A stretch of 64,000 nt of DNA from Rhizobium sp. NFR07 (GTDB lineage Bacteria; Pseudomonadota; Alphaproteobacteria; Rhizobiales; Rhizobiaceae): NCBI RefSeq assembly GCF_900111905.1, contig NZ_FOKM01000002.1:496001-560000 (forward strand). The letters are read 5' to 3'. Of the stretch, positions 45,906 to 56,112 are shown in pieces; within the stretch, counting starts at the first letter, position 1; each line of letters starts with the position of its first letter. The notes beneath the pieces were generated by a model. That model was given only the letters and a program-made list of their open reading frames with translations, searched no databases and was not told where the DNA came from. Made by a program: the position numbers and the translations under genes.

Positions 45906-45933
45906 AAAGCCCGCGACATCGCGGGCTTTTTTT
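45906..45933 (+). terminator. Intrinsic terminator after the miaB-phoH-ybeY-hemolysin run
   Basis: A perfect 10-bp stem (AAAGCCCGCG and its complement, 45906-45915 and 45920-45929) with a 4-base loop is followed by a run of Ts to 45933. Confidence 0.92.
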
Positions 45934-45974
45934 GAAACACTCCCCCCGCTGATTCGGGACAAAAGGGGGCATCC

Positions 45975-47576
45975 ATGGAGCGGCTGGCGGGTAGGGTCAT
46001 GCTACTGTCGGGCATGCCCCGGGTGGCCCTTGCATTCATTGCCGGAGCGGTAGGCGCATTCGCCCTACCGCCTTTCGGTTTTTTCGCAGCGCTCTTCGTG
46101 TCGTTCACGCTGCTAGTCTGGCTGATCGACGGATCGACTGGCAATCCGGCCGGCGGCGTCTCGAGCCGCCTGCGATCGGCCTTCTTCATCGGCTGGCTCT
46201 TCGGCTTCGGTTATTTCGTCGCCAGCCTCTGGTGGCTGGGCAATGCCCTGCTGGTCGAGGCCGATGACTTTGCCTGGGCGCTGCCGCTTGCGGTGCTGGG
46301 CGTCCCGGCTGTTCTGGCACTTTTCTACGGGCTCGCGGCGGCACTCGCCCGTATTCTCTGGTCTGACGGGATCGGACGTATAGCTGCCCTTGCGGCCGCC
46401 TTCGGCGTTGCCGAATGGCTCCGGGGCTTCGTGTTGACCGGATTTCCCTGGAATGCCGTCGGCTATGGAGCGATGCCGACCCCGCTGATGATGCAGTCGG
46501 CCGTGGTGATCGGCATCTTCGGCGTCAGCGTGCTTGCGGTTTTCGTCTTCTCCGCGCCGGCACTGCTGGGAACCGGCAAGGGCAAGGTCGCGGGGCTTGG
46601 CCTCGCGGCACTTCTGCTCATGGCCCATTTCTCCTATGGTGCCTGGCGTCTGCACGGCGCTGATGCTGCCCTTGAGGCGGCTGCGGGCGAGCGCAAGACG
46701 GTCCGGCTTGTCCAGCCACTGATCGATCAGGCCCAGAAGCTCGATAACACCAATCGCGCCGAGATCTTCGAGGAGCATCTGCGCCTGTCGGCATTGCCGC
46801 CGGAGGGTGAGGGGAAGCGCCCCGACATCATCGTCTGGCCGGAAACCTCGGTTCCCTTCATCCTGACCGAAAACCCTGATGCGCTGGCGCGTATTGCCGA
46901 TGTCCTGCAGGATGGGCAGGTGCTGATCGCAGGCGCCGTGCGCTCGGAAAACGCGGGCGCCGGCATGGCGCCGCGCTTCTACAATTCGATCTATGTCATC
47001 GACAGTGACGGCCAGATCATATCCGCTGCCGACAAGGTGCATCTCGTGCCCTTCGGCGAATATGTTCCTTACGAGAACCTGCTGAAAAGCATGGGCGTAA
47101 CAGACGCGATCGCCATGCCGGGCGGCTTTACCGCCGCGCCGACCCGCTCGCTGCTGACGCTGCCCGGCGGCGCCCTGTTCTATCCGCTGGTCTGCTACGA
47201 AGCGATCTTCCCGAACGAGATAAGCCAAGACGTAGAGCGCGCTGCAGCATTGCTCAATGTCACCAATGACGGCTGGTTCGGCGCGACCCCTGGACCACAT
47301 CAGCACTTTCAGCAGGCAAGGCTCCGTGCAGTGGAAACGGGACTGTTTCTGATTCGCGGCGCTAATACAGGAATTTCCGCCGTCGTGGACCCCTTCGGCA
47401 GAGTAGTGAACGGTTTAAGTTACAATCAAAAGGGCGTGATTGATGCTACCATAGGAGGTGGTATCTCTGGCAATTGGGCGGGTGAAACGAAACAGCGTAA
47501 CTTCTGGTTGCTGGTTCTGGCGATGTCAGTAATTGCGGCAATTTCGCGTGTAAGTTTTAAAACCCGCAAGAATTGA
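45975..47576 (+). CDS. lnt: Apolipoprotein N-acyltransferase
   Basis: Lnt adds the third acyl chain to lipoproteins. The 533-residue protein has an N-terminal block of membrane segments (first at about 15-50) and a periplasmic carbon-nitrogen hydrolase domain with the Glu-Lys-Cys triad visible in IVWPETSVPF, DKVHLVPFGEY and PLVCYEAIFPN, and a last membrane segment at the C-terminus. It works after Lgt and LspA (lspA is at 16,156). It follows a terminator, so it should have its own promoter. Confidence 0.95.
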   Translation: MERLAGRVMLLSGMPRVALAFIAGAVGAFALPPFGFFAALFVSFTLLVWLIDGSTGNPAGGVSSRLRSAFFIGWLFGFGYFVASLWWLGNALLVEADDFAWALPLAVLGVPAVLALFYGLAAALARILWSDGIGRIAALAAAFGVAEWLRGFVLTGFPWNAVGYGAMPTPLMMQSAVVIGIFGVSVLAVFVFSAPALLGTGKGKVAGLGLAALLLMAHFSYGAWRLHGADAALEAAAGERKTVRLVQPLIDQAQKLDNTNRAEIFEEHLRLSALPPEGEGKRPDIIVWPETSVPFILTENPDALARIADVLQDGQVLIAGAVRSENAGAGMAPRFYNSIYVIDSDGQIISAADKVHLVPFGEYVPYENLLKSMGVTDAIAMPGGFTAAPTRSLLTLPGGALFYPLVCYEAIFPNEISQDVERAAALLNVTNDGWFGATPGPHQHFQQARLRAVETGLFLIRGANTGISAVVDPFGRVVNGLSYNQKGVIDATIGGGISGNWAGETKQRNFWLLVLAMSVIAAISRVSFKTRKN

Positions 47577-47725
47577 CCAAAAACCCCCAAAATTGCATAG
47601 TGAGAATGCCTACTGTCTCGCCATATGCTTCGTGTTTTGGTTCTGTCGTCCCTGAGCATGAAGCGTATTCTCCATACGCAGACCGGGTTGAGAATTGAAA
47701 CAACAACTTCGTCAGGACCCCCATT

Positions 47726-48145
47726 ATGATTGAAAATAAGAAGAAACCGAACCCGATCGATATTCACGTCGGGAGCAGGATCCGTTTGCGCCGCACCATG
47801 CTTGGTATGAGCCAGGAGAAGCTCGGAGAAAGCTTGGGAATTACCTTCCAGCAGATCCAGAAATACGAGAAGGGCACGAACCGCGTCGGCGCCAGCCGTC
47901 TGCAGAATATTTCGAGCATTCTCAACGTACCGGTGTCCTTCTTCTTCGAGGATGCACCGGGCGACCAGTCCGGCAACGGTGCCGGCATGGCCGAGGCCTC
48001 GAGCTCGAACTACGTCGTCGACTTCCTGTCGTCGTCGGAAGGGCTTCAGCTCAACCGCGCATTCGTCAAGATCGCTGATCCGAAGGTTCGCCGCCGGCTG
48101 GTCGATCTGGTCAAGGCGCTGGCCGCAGAAGCCGAGGTCGAGTAG
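47726..48145 (+). CDS. XRE-family regulator, PraR/PhrR-like
   Basis: The 139-residue protein has a Cro/CI helix-turn-helix (residues about 13-68, MSQEKLGESLGITFQQIQKY) and a helical C-terminal part (VVDFLSSSEGLQLNRAFVKI). Position before metK and overall form match PhrR of S. meliloti and PraR of Rhizobium leguminosarum, which affects quorum sensing and surface attachment. The 149-base region upstream has no clear promoter. A terminator follows 31 bases after the stop. Confidence 0.88.
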   Translation: MIENKKKPNPIDIHVGSRIRLRRTMLGMSQEKLGESLGITFQQIQKYEKGTNRVGASRLQNISSILNVPVSFFFEDAPGDQSGNGAGMAEASSSNYVVDFLSSSEGLQLNRAFVKIADPKVRRRLVDLVKALAAEAEVE

Positions 48146-48175
48146 GCGGGAGCTCGATCTGGGGAGGAGTAGGAG

Positions 48176-48201
48176 GCGGCCTCATCGAGGCCGCTTTTTT
48201 T
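48176..48201 (+). terminator. Intrinsic terminator after the PraR/PhrR-like gene
   Basis: An 8-bp perfect stem GCGGCCTC/GAGGCCGC with a 3-base loop is followed by seven Ts (48195-48201). Confidence 0.92.
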
Positions 48202-48237
48202 ATGCGCAAAAGGCGCAAAAGTCGCTCAATTTTACGT

Positions 48238-48253
48238 ATAAAGATATATTTAT
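48238..48253 (+). promoter_or_regulatory. SahR-like palindrome before metK
   Basis: ATAAAGATATATTTAT is a 16-base palindrome with one mismatched pair, 72 bases before the metK start. It resembles, from memory, the operator type of SahR, an ArsR-family regulator that controls S-adenosylmethionine-cycle genes in proteobacteria in response to S-adenosylhomocysteine. No SAM riboswitch fold was recognised in this leader. Confidence 0.5.
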
Positions 48254-48325
48254 GTCGTTGTACGCTTGTTTTTGGCGTGCGAAGCCACTAAAGATTTCCC
48301 GTCTATTCTTTGAGGGGAATCCCGC

Positions 48326-49585
<1,260 letters not shown>

Positions 49586-49595
49586 TAGGGTTTTC

Positions 49596-49665
49596 GGATC
49601 GGGGCTTTACCGATCCGGCCATGACACGTTAAAGCGGGTGCCTCCATGAGGCATCCGCCTTTTTT
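49596..49665 (+). terminator. Two hairpins ending metK transcription
   Basis: A GGATCGG/CCGATCC hairpin (49596-49616) is followed by an 11-pair stem with one G-U pair (49634-49644 with 49648-49658, loop CAT) and then six Ts. The second is a classical intrinsic terminator. Confidence 0.85.
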
Positions 49666-49682
49666 ATATTCGGACGACTTGC

Positions 49683-50384
49683 ATGACGAATGATCAGCAC
49701 CCCACCCGGGCTACGGAAGCCTTCTACGGCCGCCGCAAGGGGAAGCCGTTGCGGGAGCGGCAGGCCGAGGGACTGGCATCGCTATTGCCGGTGCTGAAGC
49801 TCGATCTGGCGACACCAGCGCCTGCCGATCTGCGTGATCTCTATCCGATCCCGGTGGAGCGCCTGCGCCTGGAGATCGGCTTCGGCGGTGGCGAGCACCT
49901 CGTCCATCGCGCCAAGGAGGACGGCGTGACCGGCTTCATCGGCGTCGAGCCCTTCGTCAACTCCATGGCCAAGCTGCTTGGCCAGGTCGATGATCTGGGT
50001 CTGAAGAACATCCGTCTCTATGATGATGATGCAACGCAGGTGCTGGACTGGCTGCCGTCGGCTTCGATCGACCAGATTGACCTGCTCTATGCCGATCCCT
50101 GGCCGAAGCGGAAGCACTGGAAGCGTCGCTTCGTCTCTCAGGTCAACCTGGAGCGTTTCCATCGCGTGCTGAAGCCGGCAGGGCTTTTCTGCTTCGCGTC
50201 GGACATCGATACCTATGTGAACTGGACGCTGATCCATTGCCGCGACCACGGCGGCTTCGAGTGGATGGCGCAGCAATCCTCGGACTGGCTGACGCCCTAT
50301 GCCGGCTGGCCGGGGACGCGCTACGAGAACAAGGCGCGTCGGGAAGGGCGGTCTTCAGCCTACCTGACCTTCAAGAAGGTCTAG
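49683..50384 (+). CDS. trmB: tRNA (guanine-N7)-methyltransferase TrmB
   Basis: TrmB makes m7G46 in the tRNA variable loop. The 233-residue protein has the [12 protein letters not shown] motif I, the [15 protein letters not shown] motif, and the [18 protein letters not shown] catalytic segment typical of the family. The ATG at 49683 lies just after the metK terminator, so a promoter must overlap that region or there is read-through. Confidence 0.96.
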   Translation: MTNDQHPTRATEAFYGRRKGKPLRERQAEGLASLLPVLKLDLATPAPADLRDLYPIPVERLRLEIGFGGGEHLVHRAKEDGVTGFIGVEPFVNSMAKLLGQVDDLGLKNIRLYDDDATQVLDWLPSASIDQIDLLYADPWPKRKHWKRRFVSQVNLERFHRVLKPAGLFCFASDIDTYVNWTLIHCRDHGGFEWMAQQSSDWLTPYAGWPGTRYENKARREGRSSAYLTFKKV

Positions 50385-50397
50385 GCATATTTGACGA

Positions 50398-50655
50398 TCA
50401 GTGCAGGCTGACCGTCTTCAGATCGTCTTCGGCAGCCTTGAAAAAAGTGCTCGAACGGTTGTCGGTGAGAAGGATCGGCGTGCCGTCTGCGCCGAACAGC
50501 GCCCACAGGTCGAGGCTCGGATCGATATCGGGAGCTTCCGGGAAACAGCGGGTGACTTCTTCAGACCGCATCTTGCGAATGTATCCGACTTCGCCACTGC
50601 CGAGATGGGCAAGTTCCGACTGCGTCAAATGAGTATTCGCTTCTTTCAAGAGCAT
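50398..50655 (-). CDS. DUF1150-family protein
   Basis: The 85-residue product has the DUF1150 core (SELAHLGSGEVGYIRKM, then WALFGADGTPI). The ATG at 50653-50655 is chosen because GGAGG stands 5 bases upstream; an earlier ATG at 50679 has no such site. DUF1150 genes often lie next to small heat-shock genes in alphaproteobacteria, as here behind hsp20 (43-base gap), so a heat-shock or proteostasis link is likely, but the function is not known. Confidence 0.88.
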   Translation of the reverse strand: MLLKEANTHLTQSELAHLGSGEVGYIRKMRSEEVTRCFPEAPDIDPSLDLWALFGADGTPILLTDNRSSTFFKAAEDDLKTVSLH

Positions 50656-50698
50656 TCCAGCCTCCGGAATTGAGGGCATCAGCGTTGATGCTGATGGT

Positions 50699-51127
50699 CT
50701 ACTCTGAGACGGAAATGTTAATTTTTCGCACTACGCGCTGGGGTTCGGGGCGGGTAAGGTCGACGGAAAGAAGACCGTTCCTTAACGATGCCGAGGAGAC
50801 CTCCATCCCGTCTGCCAGCACGAAAACCCGCTGAAACTGGCGTGCGGCAATGCCTCTGTAGAGATAGGCGCGCTCCGGCTGCTCTATCTGGCGGCCACGA
50901 ATGATCAGCTGGTTTTCTTCGGTCGTGACATCGAGTTCGGCCTCTGAGAAGCCGGCGACCGCAAGAGTGATTCGCAGCTTTTCATCGCCACCCGGTGCGT
51001 CGGGGCGGACCCGCTCAATATTGTACGGGGGATAGCCTTCATTCGCCTTGGCAAGGCGCTCCAGCGTCTTTTCCATCGCGTCGAAGCCCAAAAGCAGGGG
51101 GCTCGCGAATGGCGTCATTCTGCTCAT
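50699..51127 (-). CDS. Small heat-shock protein (Hsp20/IbpA)
   Basis: The 142-residue protein has an alpha-crystallin domain (about residues 35-130: YNIERVRPD, DEKLRITLAVAGFSEAELDV, NGLLSVDLTRPEP) between short tails. Hsp20 proteins hold unfolding proteins for refolding by DnaK and ClpB. The gene has an RpoH-type promoter and a ROSE-like RNA thermometer in its leader, so both transcription and translation should rise with temperature. The DUF1150 gene follows on the same strand. Confidence 0.94.
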   Translation of the reverse strand: MSRMTPFASPLLLGFDAMEKTLERLAKANEGYPPYNIERVRPDAPGGDEKLRITLAVAGFSEAELDVTTEENQLIIRGRQIEQPERAYLYRGIAARQFQRVFVLADGMEVSSASLRNGLLSVDLTRPEPQRVVRKINISVSE

Positions 51128-51184
51128 CGTTCAGTCCTTGCATGAAGCGACCAACCCGATGCCCTGACGGCACATCGGAACGAG
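51128..51184 (-). promoter_or_regulatory. ROSE-like RNA thermometer in the hsp20 leader
   Basis: In the mRNA, GUCGCUU (minus-strand bases 51151-51145) pairs with AAGGAC (51139-51134) over a CAUGC loop with one unpaired G, so the Shine-Dalgarno AAGGA is masked 7 bases before the start codon. UCGCU facing AGGA with a bulged G is the hallmark (UYGCU) of ROSE elements. A second, more stable hairpin (51156-51178, CCGATG/CATCGG outer stem) lies 5' of it, as in ROSE leaders. Melting on warming would free the ribosome-binding site. Confidence 0.75.
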
Positions 51185-51190
51185 CCATTT

Positions 51191-51219
51191 ATATGGGGGC
51201 TTGCCGCGAGGATCGCAAG
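51191..51219 (-). promoter_or_regulatory. RpoH (sigma-32)-type promoter of hsp20
   Basis: On the minus strand CTTGCGA (51219-51213) and CCCCATAT (51198-51191) are spaced by 14 bases, close to the sigma-32 consensus. Transcription would start about 55-60 bases before the hsp20 ATG, just 5' of the ROSE-like hairpins. Confidence 0.75.
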
Positions 51220-51339
51220 CCGAGCGCGGGATGTCGGGAATGCACCCGGTTCGGTGGAGGTCTGAACAGGGTTGCTACGGGCCGCCTTGACAAACGGGTT
51301 GTGTCCATCCACCACTCCCCTAAAGTTCAGGGAGACGTC

Positions 51340-52281
51340 ATGGCACCGCGCAAGATCATTATCGACACGGATCCCGGCCAGGATGATGCCGCCGCGATCA
51401 TGCTTGCATTTGCGAGCCCTGAGGAGCTCGATGTTCTCGGCCTCTGCGCGGTCGCCGGCAACGTGCCCCTGTCGTTTACAAGCCGTAACCTGCGCATCGT
51501 CTGCGAACTCTGCGGCAGGCCGGATGCCAAGGTCTATGAAGGCGCGCTGAAGCCGCTCAACCGCCCGCAGGTGACGGCAGAGCACGTCCATGGCCGTACC
51601 GGCCTGGACGGTGCCGAACTGCCGGAGCCGGCCATGTCGGCGCAGCCAACCCATGCGGTCGATTTCATCATCGAGACGCTGATGCGCGAGCCGGCCGGCA
51701 CGGTGACGATCTGCACGCTCGGACCGCTGACCAACCTCGCGCTCGCGCTACAGAAGGCGCCGGATATCGCCGGCCGCATCCAGGAACTGGTGATGATGGG
51801 CGGTGGGCTTTTTGAGGGCGGCAACATCACGCCGACGGCCGAGTTCAACATCTATGTCGATCCGGAAGCCGCAAAGATCGTCTTCGACGCCGGCATCCCG
51901 ACCGTGATGATGCCCCTCGATGTGACACACCAGCTGCTGACGACCAAGGCGCGCGTGGCGAAGATTGCCGCGATCGGCACGCGTCCGGCGCAGGTCCTGG
52001 TCGAATGGCTCGCATTCTTCGAACGGTTCGACATCGAGAAATACGGCTCGGACGGCGGACCGCTGCATGATCCGACTGTGATTGCCTATCTGCTCAAGCC
52101 GGAACTGTTTTCCGGTCGCCATTGCAATGTCGAGATCGAGACCCAGTCCGAGCTGACGGTCGGCATGACGGTTGCCGACTGGTGGGGTGTGACGGACCGC
52201 AAGCCGAATGCAACCTTCATGCGCAATGTCGACGCCGACGGTTTCTTCGAGCTCCTGACCGAGCGCGTCAGCCGCCTGTAG
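51340..52281 (+). CDS. Inosine-uridine preferring nucleoside hydrolase
   Basis: The 313-residue enzyme cleaves ribonucleosides to base and ribose. It has the calcium-binding start KIIIDTDPGQDDAAAIMLA, the ELVMMGGGLFEGGNITPTAE segment and the late GGPLHDPTV motif with the active-site His/Asp. The ATG at 51340 follows GGGAGA. It is next to a convergent ribokinase-type gene; together they could salvage nucleosides to ribose-5-phosphate, an inference from neighbourhood. Confidence 0.92.
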   Translation: MAPRKIIIDTDPGQDDAAAIMLAFASPEELDVLGLCAVAGNVPLSFTSRNLRIVCELCGRPDAKVYEGALKPLNRPQVTAEHVHGRTGLDGAELPEPAMSAQPTHAVDFIIETLMREPAGTVTICTLGPLTNLALALQKAPDIAGRIQELVMMGGGLFEGGNITPTAEFNIYVDPEAAKIVFDAGIPTVMMPLDVTHQLLTTKARVAKIAAIGTRPAQVLVEWLAFFERFDIEKYGSDGGPLHDPTVIAYLLKPELFSGRHCNVEIETQSELTVGMTVADWWGVTDRKPNATFMRNVDADGFFELLTERVSRL

Positions 52282-52327
52282 GCGCGAGGCCGCGCTTCGG
52301 CGGCATCGCGTCGTTCTTGTCCGGTGT

Positions 52328-53227
52328 TTAAATCTCGCGATCGACAGCCGCAGCAAGCGGGATCGACGGCTGTGCGCCGCGCTCGAGGCAGGCAAGCGAG
52401 CCGGCAACGGCAGCTCTCCTGAGCGCATCGGCGAATGTCAGTCCCTGGTCGAGGCTGGCGGCGAGATAGCCGCAGAACGTGTCGCCCGCGCCGACCGTAT
52501 CGACAGGCTCTATCTTCAGCCCCTTGGCGGTCAGGATCTCGCCGTCGCGGATCGCGATCACGCCATCGCCGCCAAGCGTGACGACAAAGGTCTGCTTGCC
52601 TGCGGTGTGACGCTGCCGGAGCGCTTCTATCCGCGCATCCGATGTTGCCGTGTTTCCACCGATGATCGCATCGAATTCGGTTTCGTTGGCGACGACGATA
52701 TCGGCAAGCGCTGCCAGCCTTGCCGCGTCGGCGGTAAAGGGGGCGGTATTGAGGATGGTGGTGACGCCCTTTTCACGCGCCGCGCCGAGCGCCGCCTCGA
52801 CGGCGCTGGCCGGGATCTCGAGCTGCAGCATCAGGACATCGCCCGCTGTCATGGAGCCGACTGCCTTGACCGCATCGTCCGTGGTGATCGTGCCGTTGGC
52901 GCCGGGAATGACGGCGATCATGTTCTCGCCGGTGCCGCCGACTAGGATCAGTGCCGTTCCGGTCGGCTCCTTGGCCGTGGCGACCGATGACAGATCGGTA
53001 CCGGCCTCTTTGAGCAGGGCGAGCGCGGGCTCTGCAAACGTGTCGCTGCCGACTGCACCGGCCATCTTGACCGAACTGCCGGCGCGGCGTGCCGCCAGCG
53101 CTTGGTTGGCGCCCTTTCCGCCGGCCGCCGTCGCGAAACTCGATCCGGCAACCGTTTCCCCGGGCTTCGGCAGCTCCGCGGTGTTGGCGATGAGATCCAT
53201 GTTGATGGAGCCGAAGACGGTGATCAT
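52328..53227 (-). CDS. rbsK: Ribokinase (PfkB family)
   Basis: The 299-residue product starts MITVFGSINMDLIANTAELP, has the GGKGANQALAARRAG sugar-binding motif and the DTVGAGDTFCGYLAASL motif with the catalytic Asp. It phosphorylates ribose. No rbs transport genes are nearby; the partner is probably the nucleoside hydrolase at 51,340, which releases ribose. The ATG at 53225-53227 is right for the motif positions. It lies 52 bases behind rmuC on the same strand. Confidence 0.92.
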   Translation of the reverse strand: MITVFGSINMDLIANTAELPKPGETVAGSSFATAAGGKGANQALAARRAGSSVKMAGAVGSDTFAEPALALLKEAGTDLSSVATAKEPTGTALILVGGTGENMIAVIPGANGTITTDDAVKAVGSMTAGDVLMLQLEIPASAVEAALGAAREKGVTTILNTAPFTADAARLAALADIVVANETEFDAIIGGNTATSDARIEALRQRHTAGKQTFVVTLGGDGVIAIRDGEILTAKGLKIEPVDTVGAGDTFCGYLAASLDQGLTFADALRRAAVAGSLACLERGAQPSIPLAAAVDREI

Positions 53228-53279
53228 ATGAGGGCCTGCTGTTTGATGAAATGAAGCTGCGGGACACTGCCCGAGACAC

Positions 53280-54479
53280 TCACTCCTCGTCAACCACCCG
53301 CAGCCTGAGAAGGCCGGTACGGCTCTCGACCGATTTCTGCGGCGATGGCGTTGCTGCGTCTCCGCCGGCCGGTGTTTCCAGTTCCAGTGAGGTGATCCGG
53401 TTACCGCGCTTGGTCAGCTTTTCCGTCGAGGTCAGGATCTGCTCTACATCTCTTTCGGCGGCCAGGAAATGCGACTGCAGCTTGCGCGTCCGGTCGTCGA
53501 GCCGCCCGAGGTCTTCCATCAGCAGCTCGACTTCGCCCTGGATGAGATGGGCCTGCTCGCGCATCCGCTGGTCGCGCAGCACCGCCTGGATGACCTGGAT
53601 CGACAGCAACAACAGGGATGGGGAGACGATGACGACGCGGGCGCGCTGCGCCTTCTGTACCACGGCGTCGAAATGCTCGTGGATCTCGGCGAAGATCGAT
53701 TCCGACGGCACGAAGAGGAGGACCGTATCCTGCGTTTCTCCCGCGATCAGGTATTTTTCCGCAACGTCCTTGATGTGCACTTCCATGTCGCGGCGGAATT
53801 GCTGGCCGGCGGCGCGCCGCGCTTCTGGAGAAGCGGCCTCGCGAAACGCATTCCACGCTTCCAGCGGAAACTTGGCGTCGATGACGAGTGGCGGCGCGCC
53901 ATTGGGCATGCGGATCACGCAGTCGGGGCGGGTGCCGTTCGATAGTGGCGACTGGAAGGAATAGGCGCCCTGCGGCAGTCCGTCGGCGACGATCGCTTCC
54001 ATGCGGCCCTGTCCGAAGGCGCCACGGGTCTGCTTGTTAGAAAGGATCGCCTGCAGCCCGACGACATCCTTGGCGAGCGTCTGGATATTGTTCTGTGCCG
54101 CATCGATGACGGCAAGCCGCTCCTGCAGCTTGCGCAGGTTTTCGTGTGTCGATTTGGTCTGTTCGGTGATAGTCGAGCCCAGACGATGGCTCATGCCGTC
54201 GAGCCGCTGGCTGACGGCCTGGTTGAGCTCGCTCTGGCGGCTCACGATGGTCTCGGCCATGGCGGCAACACGCCCGTGCATCTCGCCCTGCATCCGCACC
54301 AGCTCGGCGAGGCGCGCTTCGGCGTTGGCCGTGCGCCGCATCATCTCGTTCCGCTGCCCGCCGCCCAAGCGCAGCACAAGGATCGCGACGAGCAGTAGAA
54401 ACAGGACCGCTGCGCCGGCCAGGATCAGGGTTTGCGACGGGTCGCCGGACGGAAAAAGGGCGGTCAAGGGCTCTATCAT
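53280..54479 (-). CDS. rmuC: DNA recombination protein RmuC homologue
   Basis: RmuC proteins are membrane-anchored, nuclease-fold proteins that limit inversions at short inverted repeats. The 399-residue protein has an N-terminal anchor (about residues 19-38, ILAGAAVLFLLLVAILVLRL), a long coiled coil (about 45-140) and the RmuC domain with RPDCVIRMPNG and VIDAKFPLEAW. It is divergent from def; the 112-base gap would hold both promoters. Confidence 0.9.
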   Translation of the reverse strand: MIEPLTALFPSGDPSQTLILAGAAVLFLLLVAILVLRLGGGQRNEMMRRTANAEARLAELVRMQGEMHGRVAAMAETIVSRQSELNQAVSQRLDGMSHRLGSTITEQTKSTHENLRKLQERLAVIDAAQNNIQTLAKDVVGLQAILSNKQTRGAFGQGRMEAIVADGLPQGAYSFQSPLSNGTRPDCVIRMPNGAPPLVIDAKFPLEAWNAFREAASPEARRAAGQQFRRDMEVHIKDVAEKYLIAGETQDTVLLFVPSESIFAEIHEHFDAVVQKAQRARVVIVSPSLLLLSIQVIQAVLRDQRMREQAHLIQGEVELLMEDLGRLDDRTRKLQSHFLAAERDVEQILTSTEKLTKRGNRITSLELETPAGGDAATPSPQKSVESRTGLLRLRVVDEE

Positions 54480-54591
54480 ATGGGCAATCTAGCAGAACGT
54501 GAGCGGATGGAAAGATCAAAACGTGAACATATAGCGGCATGAGCATGTCTTGCCTGTTTTCACGCCGCAAAAGATGCGCTATGGGGGCGAC

Positions 54592-55107
54592 ATGACCATC
54601 AAGCCGCTCATCATTCTCCCCGATCCGCTTCTCCGCCAGGTTTCGACTTCGATCGAGACCGTCGATGCCGAAGTGCTGAAACTCGCCGACGACATGCTGG
54701 AGACCATGTATGACGCGCCAGGCATCGGCCTCGCAGCGATCCAGATCGGTATCCCCAAGCGCATGCTCGTCATCGACGTGTCGCGCGAGGACGAGGAGAA
54801 GAACCCGCAGGTCATAATCAACCCTGAAATCGTCAAATTCTCCGACGAGGGCTCGGTCTACGAGGAAGGCTGCCTGTCCATTCCGGAATATTATGCCGAG
54901 GTTGAACGTCCGGCGGTCGTCAACGTCAAATATGTCGGTCGTGACGGCAAGGAACATGTGATGGAGGCCGACGGCCTTCTCGCCACCTGCCTGCAGCACG
55001 AGATCGACCACCTGAACGGCGTTCTGTTCATCGACCATATCTCCCGGCTGAAGCGTGAGATGGTGATCAAGAAGTTCACCAAGGCTGCTAAGGGCAAGGC
55101 GATCTAA
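54592..55107 (+). CDS. def: Peptide deformylase
   Basis: Def removes the formyl group from nascent proteins. All three motifs are present in the 171-residue product: [10 protein letters not shown] (standard GxGLAAxQxG), EEGCLSIP, and the metal-binding QHEIDHLNG. The ATG at 54592 follows GGGGGCGAC; a longer frame from 54550 is less likely. It opens the def-fmt-truA cluster. Confidence 0.96.
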   Translation: MTIKPLIILPDPLLRQVSTSIETVDAEVLKLADDMLETMYDAPGIGLAAIQIGIPKRMLVIDVSREDEEKNPQVIINPEIVKFSDEGSVYEEGCLSIPEYYAEVERPAVVNVKYVGRDGKEHVMEADGLLATCLQHEIDHLNGVLFIDHISRLKREMVIKKFTKAAKGKAI

Positions 55108-55164
55108 CACGGCGCTGCGGCGATCCGAAACCGGAAGGCGCGCTTTTTGAAGCGTGGAAGGTCC

Positions 55165-56112
55165 ATGTCTCTTCGTATCATCTTCATGGGCACGCCGGAA
55201 TTTTCCGTGCCGACGTTGCAGAGCCTGAAACAGGCCGGTCACGAGATCGTCGCCGTCTACACCCAGCCGCCCCGCCCAGCCGGTCGCCGCGGGCTCGACC
55301 TGACGAAGTCGCCGGTGCACCAGGCGGCCGAGCTGCTCGGCATTCCGGTGCTGACGCCACTCAATTTCAAGGCCGAGGAAGATCGCGAGACCTTCCGGCA
55401 GTTCAACGCGGATGTCGCAGTCGTCGTGGCCTATGGCCTGCTTTTGCCGGTCGCCATTCTCGAAGGCACGAAGCTCGGCTGTTATAACGGGCACGCCTCG
55501 CTCCTGCCGCGCTGGCGTGGTGCGGCCCCGATCCAGCGGGCCATCATGGCCGGTGATGCCAAGACGGGCATGATCGTAATGAAGATGGAAAAGGGTCTGG
55601 ATACCGGCCCCATGGCGCTGACGAAGGAAGTCGAGATCTCGGAGACCATGACGGCCGGCGAGCTGCATGACAAGCTCATGCTCGTCGGCGCTCGTGCAAT
55701 GGTCGAGGCGATGGAAAAGCTCGAAGCCGACGACTTGGCCCTGGAGCCGCAGCCTGAAGAGGGCGTGCTCTATGCCGCCAAGATTGACAAGGCGGAAACC
55801 CGCATCGATTTTTCGAAACCGGCGCGGGACGTGCATAACCACATCCGCGGCCTGTCTCCTTTCCCAGGGGCATGGTTCGAGGCAGAGATCAACGGCAAGC
55901 CGGAGCGCATCAAGGTGCTGTCTTCGGCGATGGGCGAGGGCCACGGCGAAGCAGGTGAGCTCACAGATGATATGCTGGCGGTTGCCTGCGGCGAGGGCGC
56001 GGTGAAGCTCACCCGCCTGCAGAAGGCAGGCGGCAAGCCGCTGGATGTCGCAGACTTCCTGCGCGGGACGCCGATGCCGAAGGGCACGAAACTGCCGCTG
56101 GGATCGGCCTGA
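55165..56112 (+). CDS. fmt: Methionyl-tRNA formyltransferase
   Basis: Fmt formylates the initiator Met-tRNA. The 315-residue product has the Rossmann start [19 protein letters not shown], the [20 protein letters not shown] active-site segment with Asn, His and (later) Asp, and a C-terminal OB-like domain. The ATG at 55165 follows GGAAGG. Its stop shares one base with the truA start (TGATG), so the two are translationally coupled. Confidence 0.96.
   Translation: MSLRIIFMGTPEFSVPTLQSLKQAGHEIVAVYTQPPRPAGRRGLDLTKSPVHQAAELLGIPVLTPLNFKAEEDRETFRQFNADVAVVVAYGLLLPVAILEGTKLGCYNGHASLLPRWRGAAPIQRAIMAGDAKTGMIVMKMEKGLDTGPMALTKEVEISETMTAGELHDKLMLVGARAMVEAMEKLEADDLALEPQPEEGVLYAAKIDKAETRIDFSKPARDVHNHIRGLSPFPGAWFEAEINGKPERIKVLSSAMGEGHGEAGELTDDMLAVACGEGAVKLTRLQKAGGKPLDVADFLRGTPMPKGTKLPLGSA

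Noticed and set aside
48202..48325. SAM-sensing riboswitch in the metK leader
   Set aside because: I could not find the conserved core of SAM-II, SAM-V or SAM/SAH classes; the AT-rich palindrome is a better candidate control site.
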